33,930 nt of DNA, from the NCBI GenBank assembly GCA_003268905.1, contig QLTU01000008.1:103931-137860 (forward strand), given 5' to 3'. The stretch's first letter is position 1, and each line of letters begins with the position of its first letter. The stretch comes from Acidovorax defluvii. Its GTDB lineage: Bacteria; Pseudomonadota; Gammaproteobacteria; Burkholderiales; Burkholderiaceae_C. Under the pieces are notes generated by a model, which saw only the letters and a list, made by a program, of their open reading frames with translations, made no database searches and was not told the DNA's origin. This document shows positions 25,528 to 33,763 of this stretch, piece after piece. The position numbers and the translations under genes are program-made.

Positions 25528-26127
25528 TCAGAACCAGCGCTCGCGCATCAGCGCCAGCATCTGCTGCGCGGCACGGCCCCGGTGGCTGTGGGCATTTTTG
25601 ACCTCGGTGGGCAGCTCGGCAAAGGTCTGGCCGAATTCGGGGATGTACATCACGGGGTCGAACCCGAAGCCGTTGCTGCCGCGCGGCGCACGCGTGATCT
25701 CGCCCACCACGCGGCCCACGGCGATCAGGGGCTCGGGGTCTTGCGGGCTGCGCACGGCGACCAGGGTGCTGACCATGGCGGCACGGCGGTTGTCCTGGCC
25801 CTGCATCTGCTCCAGCAGGGCGCGCACGTTGGTGTCGTCGCCTTTTTCGTAGCCGAACTGCGTGGCGTAATAGGCTGTATCCACGCCCGGCAAGCCGCCA
25901 AAGGCGTCCACGCACAGGCCGGCATCGTCGGCCAGTGCGGGCAAGCCCGTGTGCTGCGCGGCAAAGCGTGCCTTGGCCAGGGCGTTTTCGACGAAGGTGC
26001 GGTGCGGCTCTTCAGCCTCGCCCACGCCCAGGTCGGCCTGGCGCACCAGCTCGATGCCAAGGGGCGCGAGCATGGCCTGCAGCTCGGCAAGTTTGCCGCG
26101 GTTGTTGGATGCGAGAACCAGTTTCAT
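25528..26127 (-). CDS. rdgB: XTP/dITP pyrophosphatase (RdgB/HAM1)
   Basis: A 199-residue house-cleaning enzyme that hydrolyses dITP, dXTP and XTP to monophosphates, keeping deaminated purines out of DNA and RNA. Signatures: KLVLASNNRGKLAEL at the N-terminus, FVENALAKARFAA, LADDAGLCVDAFGG, and the C-terminal GFGFDPVMYIPEFGQTFAEL with SHRGRA. The ATG giving MKLVLASNN is preferred over an in-frame TTG two codons upstream. A palindromic repeat separates it from the rph stop (45 bases), and hemW follows 7 bases downstream. Confidence 0.97.
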   Translation of the reverse strand: MKLVLASNNRGKLAELQAMLAPLGIELVRQADLGVGEAEEPHRTFVENALAKARFAAQHTGLPALADDAGLCVDAFGGLPGVDTAYYATQFGYEKGDDTNVRALLEQMQGQDNRRAAMVSTLVAVRSPQDPEPLIAVGRVVGEITRAPRGSNGFGFDPVMYIPEFGQTFAELPTEVKNAHSHRGRAAQQMLALMRERWF

Positions 26128-26130
26128 AGT

Positions 26131-26185
26131 CAAAATGGCTTGTAGCGCTTATGGATAAAGCGCAAGCAGCTATTATTTCAATAGC
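26131..26185. repeat. Dispersed palindromic intergenic element, copy 5
   Basis: AAAATGGCTTGTAGCGCTTAT, loop, AAAGCGCAAGCAGCTATTAT, then TTCAATAG. It fills the gap between rph and rdgB and extends into the 3' end of rph, so the repeat supplies the rph stop codon (26173-26175) and part of the final residues. Confidence 0.7.
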
Positions 26186-26901
26186 GATTGTTGTTGCAGG
26201 CTCACCAGCTCGGCAATGCCCTTGTCAGCCAGGGCCAGCAGCTGGTCCATCTCGGCGCGGGTAAAGGCCACGCCCTCGGCCGTGCCCTGCACTTCCACAA
26301 AATGGCCAGCGCCCGTCATCACCACATTCATGTCGGTGTCGCAGCCCACGTCTTCCACATATTCCAGATCCAGCAGCGGTGTGCCCTGCACGATGCCCAC
26401 CGAAATGGCGGCCACGGGCCCCAGGATGGGTGTCGCCGTGATTTTGCCGTCGGCCAGCAGCTGGTTGACCGCGTCCTGCGCCGCCACCCACGCGCCGGTG
26501 ATGGCAGCAGTGCGCGTGCCCCCATCGGCCTGGATCACATCGCAGTCGAGCTGGATGGTGCGCTCACCCAGCAGCTTCAGATCAAACACCGCCCGCAGCG
26601 AGCGGCCGATCAGGCGCTGGATCTCCTGCGTGCGGCCGCTTTGCTTGCCCTTGGCCGCCTCGCGGTCGCTGCGCTTGTGCGTGGCGCGGGGCAGCATGCC
26701 GTATTCGGCCGTGACCCAGCCTTCGCCGGTGCCGCGCTGGTGCGGCGGCACTTTTTCTTCCACTGAAGCCGTACACAGCACCTTGGTGTTGCCAAACTCG
26801 ATCAGCACCGAGCCCTCGGCATGCATGGTGTAGTGGCGGGTGATGCGCACGGGGCGCAGTTGGTCAGTGGCGCGGCCGCCGGTGCGAGTAAAGGTGGTCA
26901 T
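26173..26901 (-). CDS. rph: Ribonuclease PH
   Basis: A 242-residue phosphorolytic 3'-5' exoribonuclease that trims tRNA 3' ends and contributes to rRNA turnover; active as a hexamer. Family blocks: [16 protein letters not shown] at the N-terminus, [57 protein letters not shown] and the C-terminal [24 protein letters not shown]. Length and N-terminus are standard. The last residues (QQQSLLK) are partly encoded by a dispersed palindromic repeat. It lies downstream of the PP2C gene after a 183-base gap in which I recognise nothing, and upstream of rdgB and hemW on the same strand. Confidence 0.97.
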   Translation of the reverse strand: MTTFTRTGGRATDQLRPVRITRHYTMHAEGSVLIEFGNTKVLCTASVEEKVPPHQRGTGEGWVTAEYGMLPRATHKRSDREAAKGKQSGRTQEIQRLIGRSLRAVFDLKLLGERTIQLDCDVIQADGGTRTAAITGAWVAAQDAVNQLLADGKITATPILGPVAAISVGIVQGTPLLDLEYVEDVGCDTDMNVVMTGAGHFVEVQGTAEGVAFTRAEMDQLLALADKGIAELVSLQQQSLLK

Positions 26902-27084
26902 GTAAATCAGAAGTTAGAAGGCAGTGGACCCTGGGGGCTGCGGCTGGTTCCAAAAGCCTGGAAGGGGGCGGCACGGCGATCTCGCTGAGTAATCGCAGCT
27001 GCAATTTTCATCGCGCCGCCCAACTCGGCAGCCGCAAGCAAGGCCAGGGGCGGTAACGCCGCGCAATGCCATGCGGTCAGCCTC

Positions 27085-27987
27085 TCAAGCCTTGCGTGCA
27101 GCCGAACGCCGGATGGCTTCGTTGATCTCGGCAATCGAGCGCTCGATGGCGGCGTCATCCAGGTCATCGACCAGTCCATCCAGGGGCCCGGCTTGAATGG
27201 TCGAGGCGAAGACATCGTCACTGATGCTGTCGGTCGAAACACCTTGCGTGGAATCGAAGGTATCGGGGGTTTCCCACTCGAGCGCCACCACGGTCACGTT
27301 GTCGCTGCTCTCGCCTGCCTTGCGCAGGGCGGCCTCGACCAAGTCGGGCACCGCGTTCGACACGGTCTGCTGGCTCAGCTGGGTGGCAATGTCTTCGTCA
27401 CTGAGCGTGCCCCACAGGCCGTCCGAGCACAGCAAAATGCGGTCGCCCTGCTCCAGGTGCACGGGCCCGGTACTGTCGTAAATGGGCTCGGTGGGCGAAC
27501 CCAGGCAGGTGAACAGCACATTGCGGTTGATGCGGTCCAGGCCCGGCGGCGGCGCATTGCGCAGCTCCAGATAGGAATGGTCGCGCGTGCGGGTCAGCAG
27601 CTCGCCACCGCGCACCATGTACAGGCGCGAGTCACCGCAGTGAATCCACGAAGCCGCGCCCGCTTGCACCACGGCTGCCACCAGCGTGGTGCGCGGTGAG
27701 TCGAGCATGCCTTTTTCGGTGGCATAGCGCAGGATCTGGTGGTGCGCCGCCAGCAGTGCAGACGACAGGAACTCCTGCACGTTCTCCAGCTGCGGCTTGG
27801 CCTGGCGCTGGAACAGCGCCGAGATGGTTTGCAGCGCAATCTGCGCGGCCACTTCGCCCTCAGGGTGCCCGCCCATGCCGTCCGCCAGCACAAACAGGCC
27901 CGACTCGCGCGTGTAGCAGTAGCCCATGCGGTCTTCGTTCTTCTCGCGCCCGCCGCGGCGGCTGATCTGGAATACCGAAAACTTCAT
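27085..27987 (-). CDS. PP2C-family serine/threonine phosphatase
   Basis: A 300-residue soluble metal-dependent protein phosphatase. PP2C motifs: GGREKNEDRMG (12-22), LADGMGGHPEGE (34-45), HCGDSRLYMVR, LLCSDGLWG and SSDNVTVVAL, which together provide the Mn/Mg-binding aspartates. Residues after about 245 form an acidic Asp/Ser/Thr-rich tail unlike the core domain. The start giving MKFSVFQISRRGGREKN is preferred over one 6 codons upstream. The gene follows a Ser/Thr kinase gene (82-base gap, same strand); such pairs usually act on shared substrates with opposite effect. Confidence 0.92.
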   Translation of the reverse strand: MKFSVFQISRRGGREKNEDRMGYCYTRESGLFVLADGMGGHPEGEVAAQIALQTISALFQRQAKPQLENVQEFLSSALLAAHHQILRYATEKGMLDSPRTTLVAAVVQAGAASWIHCGDSRLYMVRGGELLTRTRDHSYLELRNAPPPGLDRINRNVLFTCLGSPTEPIYDSTGPVHLEQGDRILLCSDGLWGTLSDEDIATQLSQQTVSNAVPDLVEAALRKAGESSDNVTVVALEWETPDTFDSTQGVSTDSISDDVFASTIQAGPLDGLVDDLDDAAIERSIAEINEAIRRSAARKA

Positions 27988-28069
27988 AGTGACTCGCGCA
28001 AACAAGGATGCGCAAAGGCATCGTTAATGACCATGCAGCTTGCCCGAACCCGCTTTGCGTGGGTCGTGC

Positions 28070-29086
28070 TCATTTGGGCTTGGCCCCGATGCCGGTGGCA
28101 TCACCCACCTTTTGCACATTCTTCTTGGTGTCGGACACCAGGGTGTCGAGCTGCAGCCGCATCTTTTCGGCCACCGAAAGCTTGGTGTAGCGGCGCTCGC
28201 CCTCGCGGCTGAGCTCTTTTTGCAGCGCAAAAACCGAATGCGGACGCGAGAGCGGATCGAGCGCCATGCACCACTCCACCACCTCGATGAGGTTGTCCGA
28301 ATACACGCCGCGCAACTTGGTCAGCGCCAGCGACAGGCGATCTTTCTCGATGCGCTGGGGCGCCTCGTTGGGCGGAAAGCCCTGCATGCAGGCGTAAATG
28401 CAGGCGCCAACGGCATAAATATCGGTCCACGGGCCCATGGACGAGTCGCGCCGGTACATCTCGGGTGCAGCAAAGCCGGGGGTATACATGGGGCGAATGA
28501 AGTTGCCTTCTTTGGACAGCACTTCGCGCGCCGCGCCAAAGTCGATCATCACGGCCTTGTTGTCGTCGGTGATGAAAATGTTGGCAGGCTTGATATCAAG
28601 GTGCAGCATCTTGTGCTGGTGCACGATGCGCAGGCCGCGCAACACCTCGTCAAACAGTGAACGGATGGTGGATTCGCGAAACACCTTTTGCGTCTTCAGA
28701 TCGCGCGCGGTGATGATGTAATCCTGCAGGGTGGCGCCCTCCAGGTAGTTCATCACCATGTAGACGGTTTCGTTCTCGCGGAAGAAATTGAGCACGCTCA
28801 CCACCGAGGCGTGCGAGATCTGCGCCAGCGAACGGCCTTCGTCAAAGAAGCTTTTGAGGCCCAGGCGGTACAGCGAGAGCTTTTCGGGGGGCACCTTGGG
28901 CAGCAGCTCCCCAGGCGCACGCGTGGCCAGGGAAGAAGGCAGGTATTCCTTGATAGCGATCTGCTGGCCTTCGGCGTCGAGCGCCAGATAGACCACACCA
29001 AAGCCGCCGGAAGACAATCGGCGTACCACGCGGTAGCCCCCAATGACGGTATCGGGCGGCAATGGCGCCGGCTTGATTTTTGACAT
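28070..29086 (-). CDS. Serine/threonine protein kinase (Hanks type, soluble)
   Basis: A 338-residue kinase: glycine loop LSSGGFGVVY (24-33), lysine K46 (IAIKEYL), catalytic loop HLDIKPANIF (162-171) with D164 and N169, DFG at 182-184, and activation-segment end YTPGFAAPEM (201-210). The usual HRD arginine is leucine here, so it is a non-RD kinase that may not need activation-loop phosphorylation. There is no membrane segment or PASTA repeat; the tail (290-338) is basic and charged. It heads a minus-strand run with the PP2C gene and is divergent from yicC with a 76-base gap. Confidence 0.92.
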   Translation of the reverse strand: MSKIKPAPLPPDTVIGGYRVVRRLSSGGFGVVYLALDAEGQQIAIKEYLPSSLATRAPGELLPKVPPEKLSLYRLGLKSFFDEGRSLAQISHASVVSVLNFFRENETVYMVMNYLEGATLQDYIITARDLKTQKVFRESTIRSLFDEVLRGLRIVHQHKMLHLDIKPANIFITDDNKAVMIDFGAAREVLSKEGNFIRPMYTPGFAAPEMYRRDSSMGPWTDIYAVGACIYACMQGFPPNEAPQRIEKDRLSLALTKLRGVYSDNLIEVVEWCMALDPLSRPHSVFALQKELSREGERRYTKLSVAEKMRLQLDTLVSDTKKNVQKVGDATGIGAKPK

Positions 29087-29162
29087 ATTTTGCGAAGATG
29101 ACCCGGGTATAGAGCGGAACCCGGATAATCACCGGATCGCAAGCAACCATCAAAAAAGTCCA

Positions 29163-30080
29163 ATGCCAGTTTACAGCATGACCGGATACGCCAGCGCACA
29201 GCATGGCGCCTCTGCCACTGGCGCTGAAACCGACGCCCGCGCCCCCCAGGCCCGCCGGCTGGGGCTCGAAATCCGCTCGGTGAACAGCCGTTTTCTGGAC
29301 CTGTCGTTCCGTCTTCCCGACGAACTGCGCGCCCTGGAACCCGTGTTGCGCAGCATGCTGACCGCACAGCTCAAGCGCGGCAAGGTGGAAGTGCGTGCCG
29401 CGCTCGAAAACGACGATGGCAATAGCCTCCAGGATCCGGCACCCCGCCTGCTGCAACGCATCAACTCATTGCAGGACGCCGTGAAGGCCTGGCTCCCCCA
29501 AGCCGCCCCCCTCACCGTTGCGGACGCGCTGCGCCTGTGCGCCAACGCCAGCAGCGGCCCCGAGGACTGGAGCGAAGCCGTGCCGCCCCTGGCGGAGCAG
29601 GCACTCGCACAATTGCTGGCGGCACGCGCCCGCGAAGGCGAGCGCCTGGCGGCCATGCTGCACGACCGGCTCGGTCAGTTGCGCACCCTGGCGCAACAGG
29701 CTGGCCCCATGGTGCCCCTGCTGGTCGAACAGCAACGCCAGCGCTTCATGGAGCGGTGGAAAGAGGCCATGGCCCTGACCGACGGCTCCACCCTTCCAGA
29801 AGCCGCACGCGACCGCGCACTCACCGAGGCAACAGCCTTTGCCATCCGCATCGACGTGGCCGAAGAAATCACCCGCCTGAACTCGCATCTGGACGAGATC
29901 GAGCGCTTGCTCCAAAAAGGCGGCGAAGTGGGCAAACGCCTGGATTTCCTCATCCAGGAGTTGCACCGCGAGGCCAACACCCTGGGCTCCAAATCGGCGG
30001 CCCTGGACCTCACGCGCATCAGCGTCGACATGAAAGTGTTGATCGAGCAGATGCGCGAGCAAGTGCAAAATATCGAATAA
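29163..30080 (+). CDS. yicC: YicC family endoribonuclease
   Basis: A 305-residue protein of the YicC/YloC family; E. coli YicC has been described as an endoribonuclease acting on the small RNA RyhB. Signatures: MTGYA near the N-terminus, the block LGLEIRSVNSRFLDLSFRLPDELRALEP, and the C-terminal VGKRLDFLIQELHREANTLGSKS with the invariant ELxREANTxGSKS. Residues 10-30 form an Ala/Thr-rich insert between MTGYAS and the conserved LEIRSVNSRF block, where E. coli YicC has a shorter link. The longer upstream frame overlaps the divergent kinase gene and is rejected in favour of MPVYSMTGYAS. Transcribed toward gmk, with a 36-base gap containing a short fragment (TTTTTTTGATAGCA) reminiscent of the dispersed repeat. 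Confidence 0.93.
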   Translation: MPVYSMTGYASAQHGASATGAETDARAPQARRLGLEIRSVNSRFLDLSFRLPDELRALEPVLRSMLTAQLKRGKVEVRAALENDDGNSLQDPAPRLLQRINSLQDAVKAWLPQAAPLTVADALRLCANASSGPEDWSEAVPPLAEQALAQLLAARAREGERLAAMLHDRLGQLRTLAQQAGPMVPLLVEQQRQRFMERWKEAMALTDGSTLPEAARDRALTEATAFAIRIDVAEEITRLNSHLDEIERLLQKGGEVGKRLDFLIQELHREANTLGSKSAALDLTRISVDMKVLIEQMREQVQNIE

Positions 30081-30116
30081 CGCTCTTTTTTTGATAGCAC
30101 CCAGCGGATATCACCC

Positions 30117-30737
30117 ATGGATTACCCAGGAAATCTCTTTGTAGTGGCAGCCCCCAGCGGCGCCGGCAAATCCAGTCTGGTCAAGGCCCTTCTCGAACTC
30201 GACTCCCACGTTCACCCGTCCATCTCGCACACCACACGCCCTCCGCGCGGGCAGGAAAAACATGGCCGCGAATATTTTTTCGCATCCGAGCCTGAGTTCG
30301 ACGCCATGGTGCAAGGCAACGCTTTCGTGGAATGGGCCATGGTGCATGGCAACCGCTACGGCACCTCCAAAAAAGCCATCGAAGAACGCATCGCACAGGG
30401 GTCGGACGTGATCCTGGAAATCGACTTCCAGGGCGCACTCCAGATCAAGAAGGCGTTTGCCAACGCCATCCTCGTGTTCATCCTGCCGCCCAGCTGGGAA
30501 GAGCTGCGCTCGCGCCTGGAGCGCCGGGGCGAAGACTCGGCAGATGTCATCGAAGTGCGCCTCAAGAACGCAGCCGTTGAGATGGCCCAGGTGAGCAAAT
30601 TCGACTTCGTTATAATCAATGAGTTGTTTGAGCGCGCGCTTTTCGACCTGAAAGCCGTAGTTCACGCCCAGCGACTCAAGTACGCCGCCCAGCGCCGCGC
30701 CCGTGCTGACACCTTCCAGTCGCTCAATATCACCTGA
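30117..30737 (+). CDS. gmk: Guanylate kinase
   Basis: A 206-residue P-loop kinase phosphorylating GMP/dGMP to GDP/dGDP. The P-loop is APSGAGKSS (12-20); the GMP-binding segment is [19 protein letters not shown] and the lid carries RLERRGEDS. Standard length. Followed 16 bases later by rpoZ, then spoT: the gmk-rpoZ-spoT order found in E. coli. GTP supply, the omega subunit (part of the ppGpp site 1) and the ppGpp synthetase/hydrolase are thus grouped. Confidence 0.98.
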   Translation: MDYPGNLFVVAAPSGAGKSSLVKALLELDSHVHPSISHTTRPPRGQEKHGREYFFASEPEFDAMVQGNAFVEWAMVHGNRYGTSKKAIEERIAQGSDVILEIDFQGALQIKKAFANAILVFILPPSWEELRSRLERRGEDSADVIEVRLKNAAVEMAQVSKFDFVIINELFERALFDLKAVVHAQRLKYAAQRRARADTFQSLNIT

Positions 30738-30753
30738 TTCCCGGAGAATACCG

Positions 30754-30957
30754 ATGGCACGCATCACCGTAGAAGACTGTCTGGAAAAGATTCCCAATCG
30801 TTTCCAGCTCGTGCTGGCCGCCACATACCGCGCCCGCATGCTGAGCCAGGGTCACGCCCCGCGCATCGAAAGCCGCAACAAGCCCGCCGTAACGGCGCTG
30901 CGCGAAATCGCCGAAGGCAAAGTTGGCCTGGAAATGCTGAAGAAGGTTCCCGGTTGA
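30754..30957 (+). CDS. rpoZ: RNA polymerase omega subunit
   Basis: A 67-residue protein: [26 protein letters not shown] and [16 protein letters not shown] are the conserved omega blocks. Omega assists beta' folding and, with beta', forms ppGpp binding site 1 in E. coli. The start has CGGAG upstream at 30741-30745. A strong intrinsic terminator follows at 30986, between rpoZ and spoT. Confidence 0.97.
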   Translation: MARITVEDCLEKIPNRFQLVLAATYRARMLSQGHAPRIESRNKPAVTALREIAEGKVGLEMLKKVPG

Positions 30958-30985
30958 TCTTTTCGACTGGCAACTTGAACAAAAG

Positions 30986-31010
30986 GCACCGCACAGCGGT
31001 GCTTTTTTTT
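30986..31010 (+). terminator. Intrinsic terminator between rpoZ and spoT
   Basis: Seven-base stem GCACCGC (30986-30992) and GCGGTGC (30996-31002), loop ACA, followed by eight T (31003-31010) and preceded by AAAAG. It is 28 bases after the rpoZ stop and 42 bases before the spoT start, so spoT probably depends on read-through or its own promoter in this short gap. Confidence 0.85.
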
Positions 31011-31052
31011 GCGCCTCGGGTATCTCATGCGCCACCGCGCTACATTTAAGGG

Positions 31053-33332
31053 ATGAACGCGGTGCTCAATTCATATTCTGCAACGCAGATTCGGCCCGGC
31101 GAAGCCCCCGCTTCGGGCACGGTCAGTGCGTCAGCGGCCGCTGCCAATGCAGCGGCGGCCAGCTTTGCCTCACTGACAGACAATCTTGACTACCTCGACC
31201 CAACCAGCATCGAGCTGGTGCGGCAAGCCTATCGCTTTGCCGACGAGGCGCACCTGGGTCAGCTGCGCAACAGCGGTGAGCCCTATATCACCCACCCCAT
31301 TGCGGTGGCGGCACTTTGCGCCACCTGGAAGCTCGACGCCCAGGCATTGATGGCGGCGCTGCTGCACGATGCCATGGAAGATTGCGGCGTAACTAAGGCC
31401 GACCTGATCGATCGTTTCGGTGCCCCGGTCGCCGAACTCGTGGATGGACTCACCAAGCTCGACAAGCTTCAGTTCAATACACGCGAGGAAAACCAGGCCG
31501 AGTCCTTCCGCAAGATGCTGCTGGCGATGGCGCGCGATGTTCGCGTGATTTTGATCAAGCTGGCAGATCGCACACACAATATGCGCACGCTGGCAGACAT
31601 GCCGCGCAGCAAATGGGGTCGAATTTCTTCTGAGACGCTGGAGATTTATGCACCGATTGCCCACCGGCTGGGCTTGAATCAGACGTATCGCGAATTGCAG
31701 GATCTTTCGTTCCGGTATTTGCATCCGTGGCGTTATCAAACCCTGTCGAAGGCCATCAACAAGTCGCGCAACCGGCGGCGGGATCTGGTGCAAAAGGTGC
31801 AAGCGGAAGTGGATGCTGCGTTCTCCCGCATTGGCATGCCGGTTCGTCTTGCCGGACGTGAAAAAACCCTATACGCCATCTACCAGAAGATGGACCTCAA
31901 GCACCTGAGCTTTGCCCAGGTCACTGATATGTATGGCTTTCGGGTGATTGTTCCCAGCATCACCGACTGCTACACCGCTTTGGGCATCCTGCACCAGATG
32001 TTCAAGCCCGTGCCCGGAAAGTTCAAAGACCACATTGCTATTCCCAAGCTCAATGGGTATCAGTCGCTGCACACCACGCTGGTAGGTCCCTCGGGCGTGA
32101 ACATCGAGTTCCAGATGCGCACCGATGAAATGCACGTTATCGCCGAGGCAGGCGTTGCGGCCCATTGGCTCTACAAGGCTCAGGACAGCGAAGGTAATGC
32201 GGCCGAGAGGCTGGGGACCAAATGGCTTCAGTCGCTGCTGGACATCCAGAACGAAACCCGTGATGCCGCTGAATTCTGGGACCACGTCAAGGTCGACCTG
32301 TTCCCTGATGCGGTGTATGTCTTCACGCCCAAGAGCCAGATCATGGCCTTGCCGCGCGGCGCCACCGTGGTGGATTTTGCTTATGCCATCCATAGCAATG
32401 TGGGTGACCGCACCACGGCAGGCAAGATCAACAATGAACTGGTAGCACTGCGCACCGAACTGAAAAATGGCGACGTGGTGGAGATCATCACCGCCCCTAT
32501 CTCCACGCCCAATCCGGCATGGCTGGGGTTTGTGCGCACGGGCCGTGCACGGTCCAAGATTCGGCACTACCTCAAGACTCTGGCACAAACCGAATCGGAA
32601 GGTCTGGGCGAAAAGTTGCTGACGCAAGCCCTGCGTGCAGAAGGGCTGGTCAGCCTCCCGCACATGGATACGGAAACCCAGCCCATGTGGGACAAACTGC
32701 TTCGCTTCACGGGGAACCGTTCGCGCAGCGAATTGATGACAGACCTGGGGCTGGGCAAGCGCATAGCTAGCATAGTCGCTAAGCGACTCATGGTTCTGAT
32801 GTCCGAGCACGGCCACCGGCCCGATGCGCTGCTGATGACCCGAGAGCGATACACATCCCACGAAAAACTGTCCCAAGGCGCTGTGACTCTGGATGGAAGC
32901 GAAAACGCTTCGGTCCAGTACGCACACTGCTGCCGCCCCGTCCCCGGCGACAGCATCGTGGGTTACCTGGGCCGTGGAGAAGGTTTGGTGGTCCACAATG
33001 CGCATTGCAGCGTCGCCAAGCGGCTGCAACACAAGGACAGCGAGCGCTTCATCGCGGTGGACTGGTCGGATGAACCCTCTCGCATGTTCGAGACCGGGGT
33101 GGTTGTTACCGTGACCAACGGCAAAGGGGTACTGGCACGCGTGGCGTCAGAACTGGCCAACTCGGAAGCCGATATAACCCATGTGGACATGGACGACGAG
33201 GTAGCACTTGACACCACGGACCTGCGCTTCGTGGTGGCAGTGCGGGATCAGGCCCATCTCGAATCAGCATTGCGCGGACTGCGACGCACACAGGCTGTGA
33301 TCAGAGCGTCTCGAATCATTCCCCAAGCCTGA
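31053..33332 (+). CDS. spoT: Bifunctional (p)ppGpp synthetase/hydrolase (SpoT-like RSH)
   Basis: A 759-residue RelA/SpoT homologue controlling the stringent response. Order: an Ala/Ser-rich N-terminal tail (1-40) not typical of E. coli SpoT; an HD hydrolase domain with H81 and HD at 105-106 (LLHDAMED) plus LADRTHNMRT; a synthetase domain with YGFRVIV and IPKLNGYQSLHTT; a TGS domain (VYVFTPKSQIMALPRGATVVDFAY); a conserved-cysteine region (HCCRPVPGD, NAHC); and a C-terminal ACT domain (VVTVTNGKGVLARVASELA). The HD residues are intact, so hydrolase activity is expected. The ATG follows TAAGGG closely; the ribosome site is weak. Third gene after gmk and rpoZ, but behind a terminator. Confidence 0.96.
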   Translation: MNAVLNSYSATQIRPGEAPASGTVSASAAAANAAAASFASLTDNLDYLDPTSIELVRQAYRFADEAHLGQLRNSGEPYITHPIAVAALCATWKLDAQALMAALLHDAMEDCGVTKADLIDRFGAPVAELVDGLTKLDKLQFNTREENQAESFRKMLLAMARDVRVILIKLADRTHNMRTLADMPRSKWGRISSETLEIYAPIAHRLGLNQTYRELQDLSFRYLHPWRYQTLSKAINKSRNRRRDLVQKVQAEVDAAFSRIGMPVRLAGREKTLYAIYQKMDLKHLSFAQVTDMYGFRVIVPSITDCYTALGILHQMFKPVPGKFKDHIAIPKLNGYQSLHTTLVGPSGVNIEFQMRTDEMHVIAEAGVAAHWLYKAQDSEGNAAERLGTKWLQSLLDIQNETRDAAEFWDHVKVDLFPDAVYVFTPKSQIMALPRGATVVDFAYAIHSNVGDRTTAGKINNELVALRTELKNGDVVEIITAPISTPNPAWLGFVRTGRARSKIRHYLKTLAQTESEGLGEKLLTQALRAEGLVSLPHMDTETQPMWDKLLRFTGNRSRSELMTDLGLGKRIASIVAKRLMVLMSEHGHRPDALLMTRERYTSHEKLSQGAVTLDGSENASVQYAHCCRPVPGDSIVGYLGRGEGLVVHNAHCSVAKRLQHKDSERFIAVDWSDEPSRMFETGVVVTVTNGKGVLARVASELANSEADITHVDMDDEVALDTTDLRFVVAVRDQAHLESALRGLRRTQAVIRASRIIPQA

Positions 33333-33364
33333 ACTGTGGGCCCGGCAAGGTGAAGGTGACCGGT

Positions 33365-33667
33365 TCAGACCCCGCTTTGCCAAGGCTTATCAGGATACTG
33401 AACATCCATCACCTCCAGCCGATGCATACCTCCAGGGGCAGCCAGTGAAATTTCGTCACCCACCCTGGACTTCAGGAGTGCACGCGCTACCGGTGACATC
33501 CAGCTCACTTGGCCGTGGCCGCTTTCAGCCTCATCTATCCCCAGTATGGTGATTGTCCGCTCCACGCTGTCGTCTTCCAGGTAAGTAACGGTTGCACCAA
33601 AAAATACCTGATCGCTTCCATGGTGGATGGCTGGCTCGTATGCGCGCGGCGAACCCATCTTGCGCAT
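33365..33667 (-). pseudogene. C-terminal-only GreB fragment
   Basis: A 100-residue frame whose HHGSDQVFFGATVTYLED ... GIDEAESGHGQVSWMSPVARALLKSRVGDE ... GGMHRLEVMDVQYP matches the C-terminal FKBP-like domain of the transcript-cleavage factor GreB. The N-terminal coiled coil, which reaches into the RNA polymerase secondary channel and carries the catalytic acidic tip, is absent. In frame, a stop occurs at 33683-33685, and neither of the other minus-strand frames up to 33790 shows coiled-coil sequence. There is no ribosome site at the ATGs. It is probably a remnant of greB, which often follows spoT in related genomes (from memory), but a stand-alone RNA-polymerase-binding domain cannot be excluded. 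Confidence 0.7.
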
Positions 33668-33763
33668 GACCGGTGTTGATGGTCAGCACGCCAGCGCAGG
33701 GTTTGCGCTGCCATAGACTCTCGGTGAGCCGCCCCTGTCAGGCGGTCAAGATTTGTACCGACG

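Noticed and set aside
26902..27084. Small gene or RNA between rph and the PP2C gene
   Set aside because: The open frame there is mostly an out-of-frame extension of the PP2C 3' region, and no RNA family was recognisable.
28028..28066. Hairpin between the kinase and PP2C genes as an attenuator
   Set aside because: The ACCCGC/GTGGGT pairing contains a mismatch and lacks a U-tract; too weak to call.
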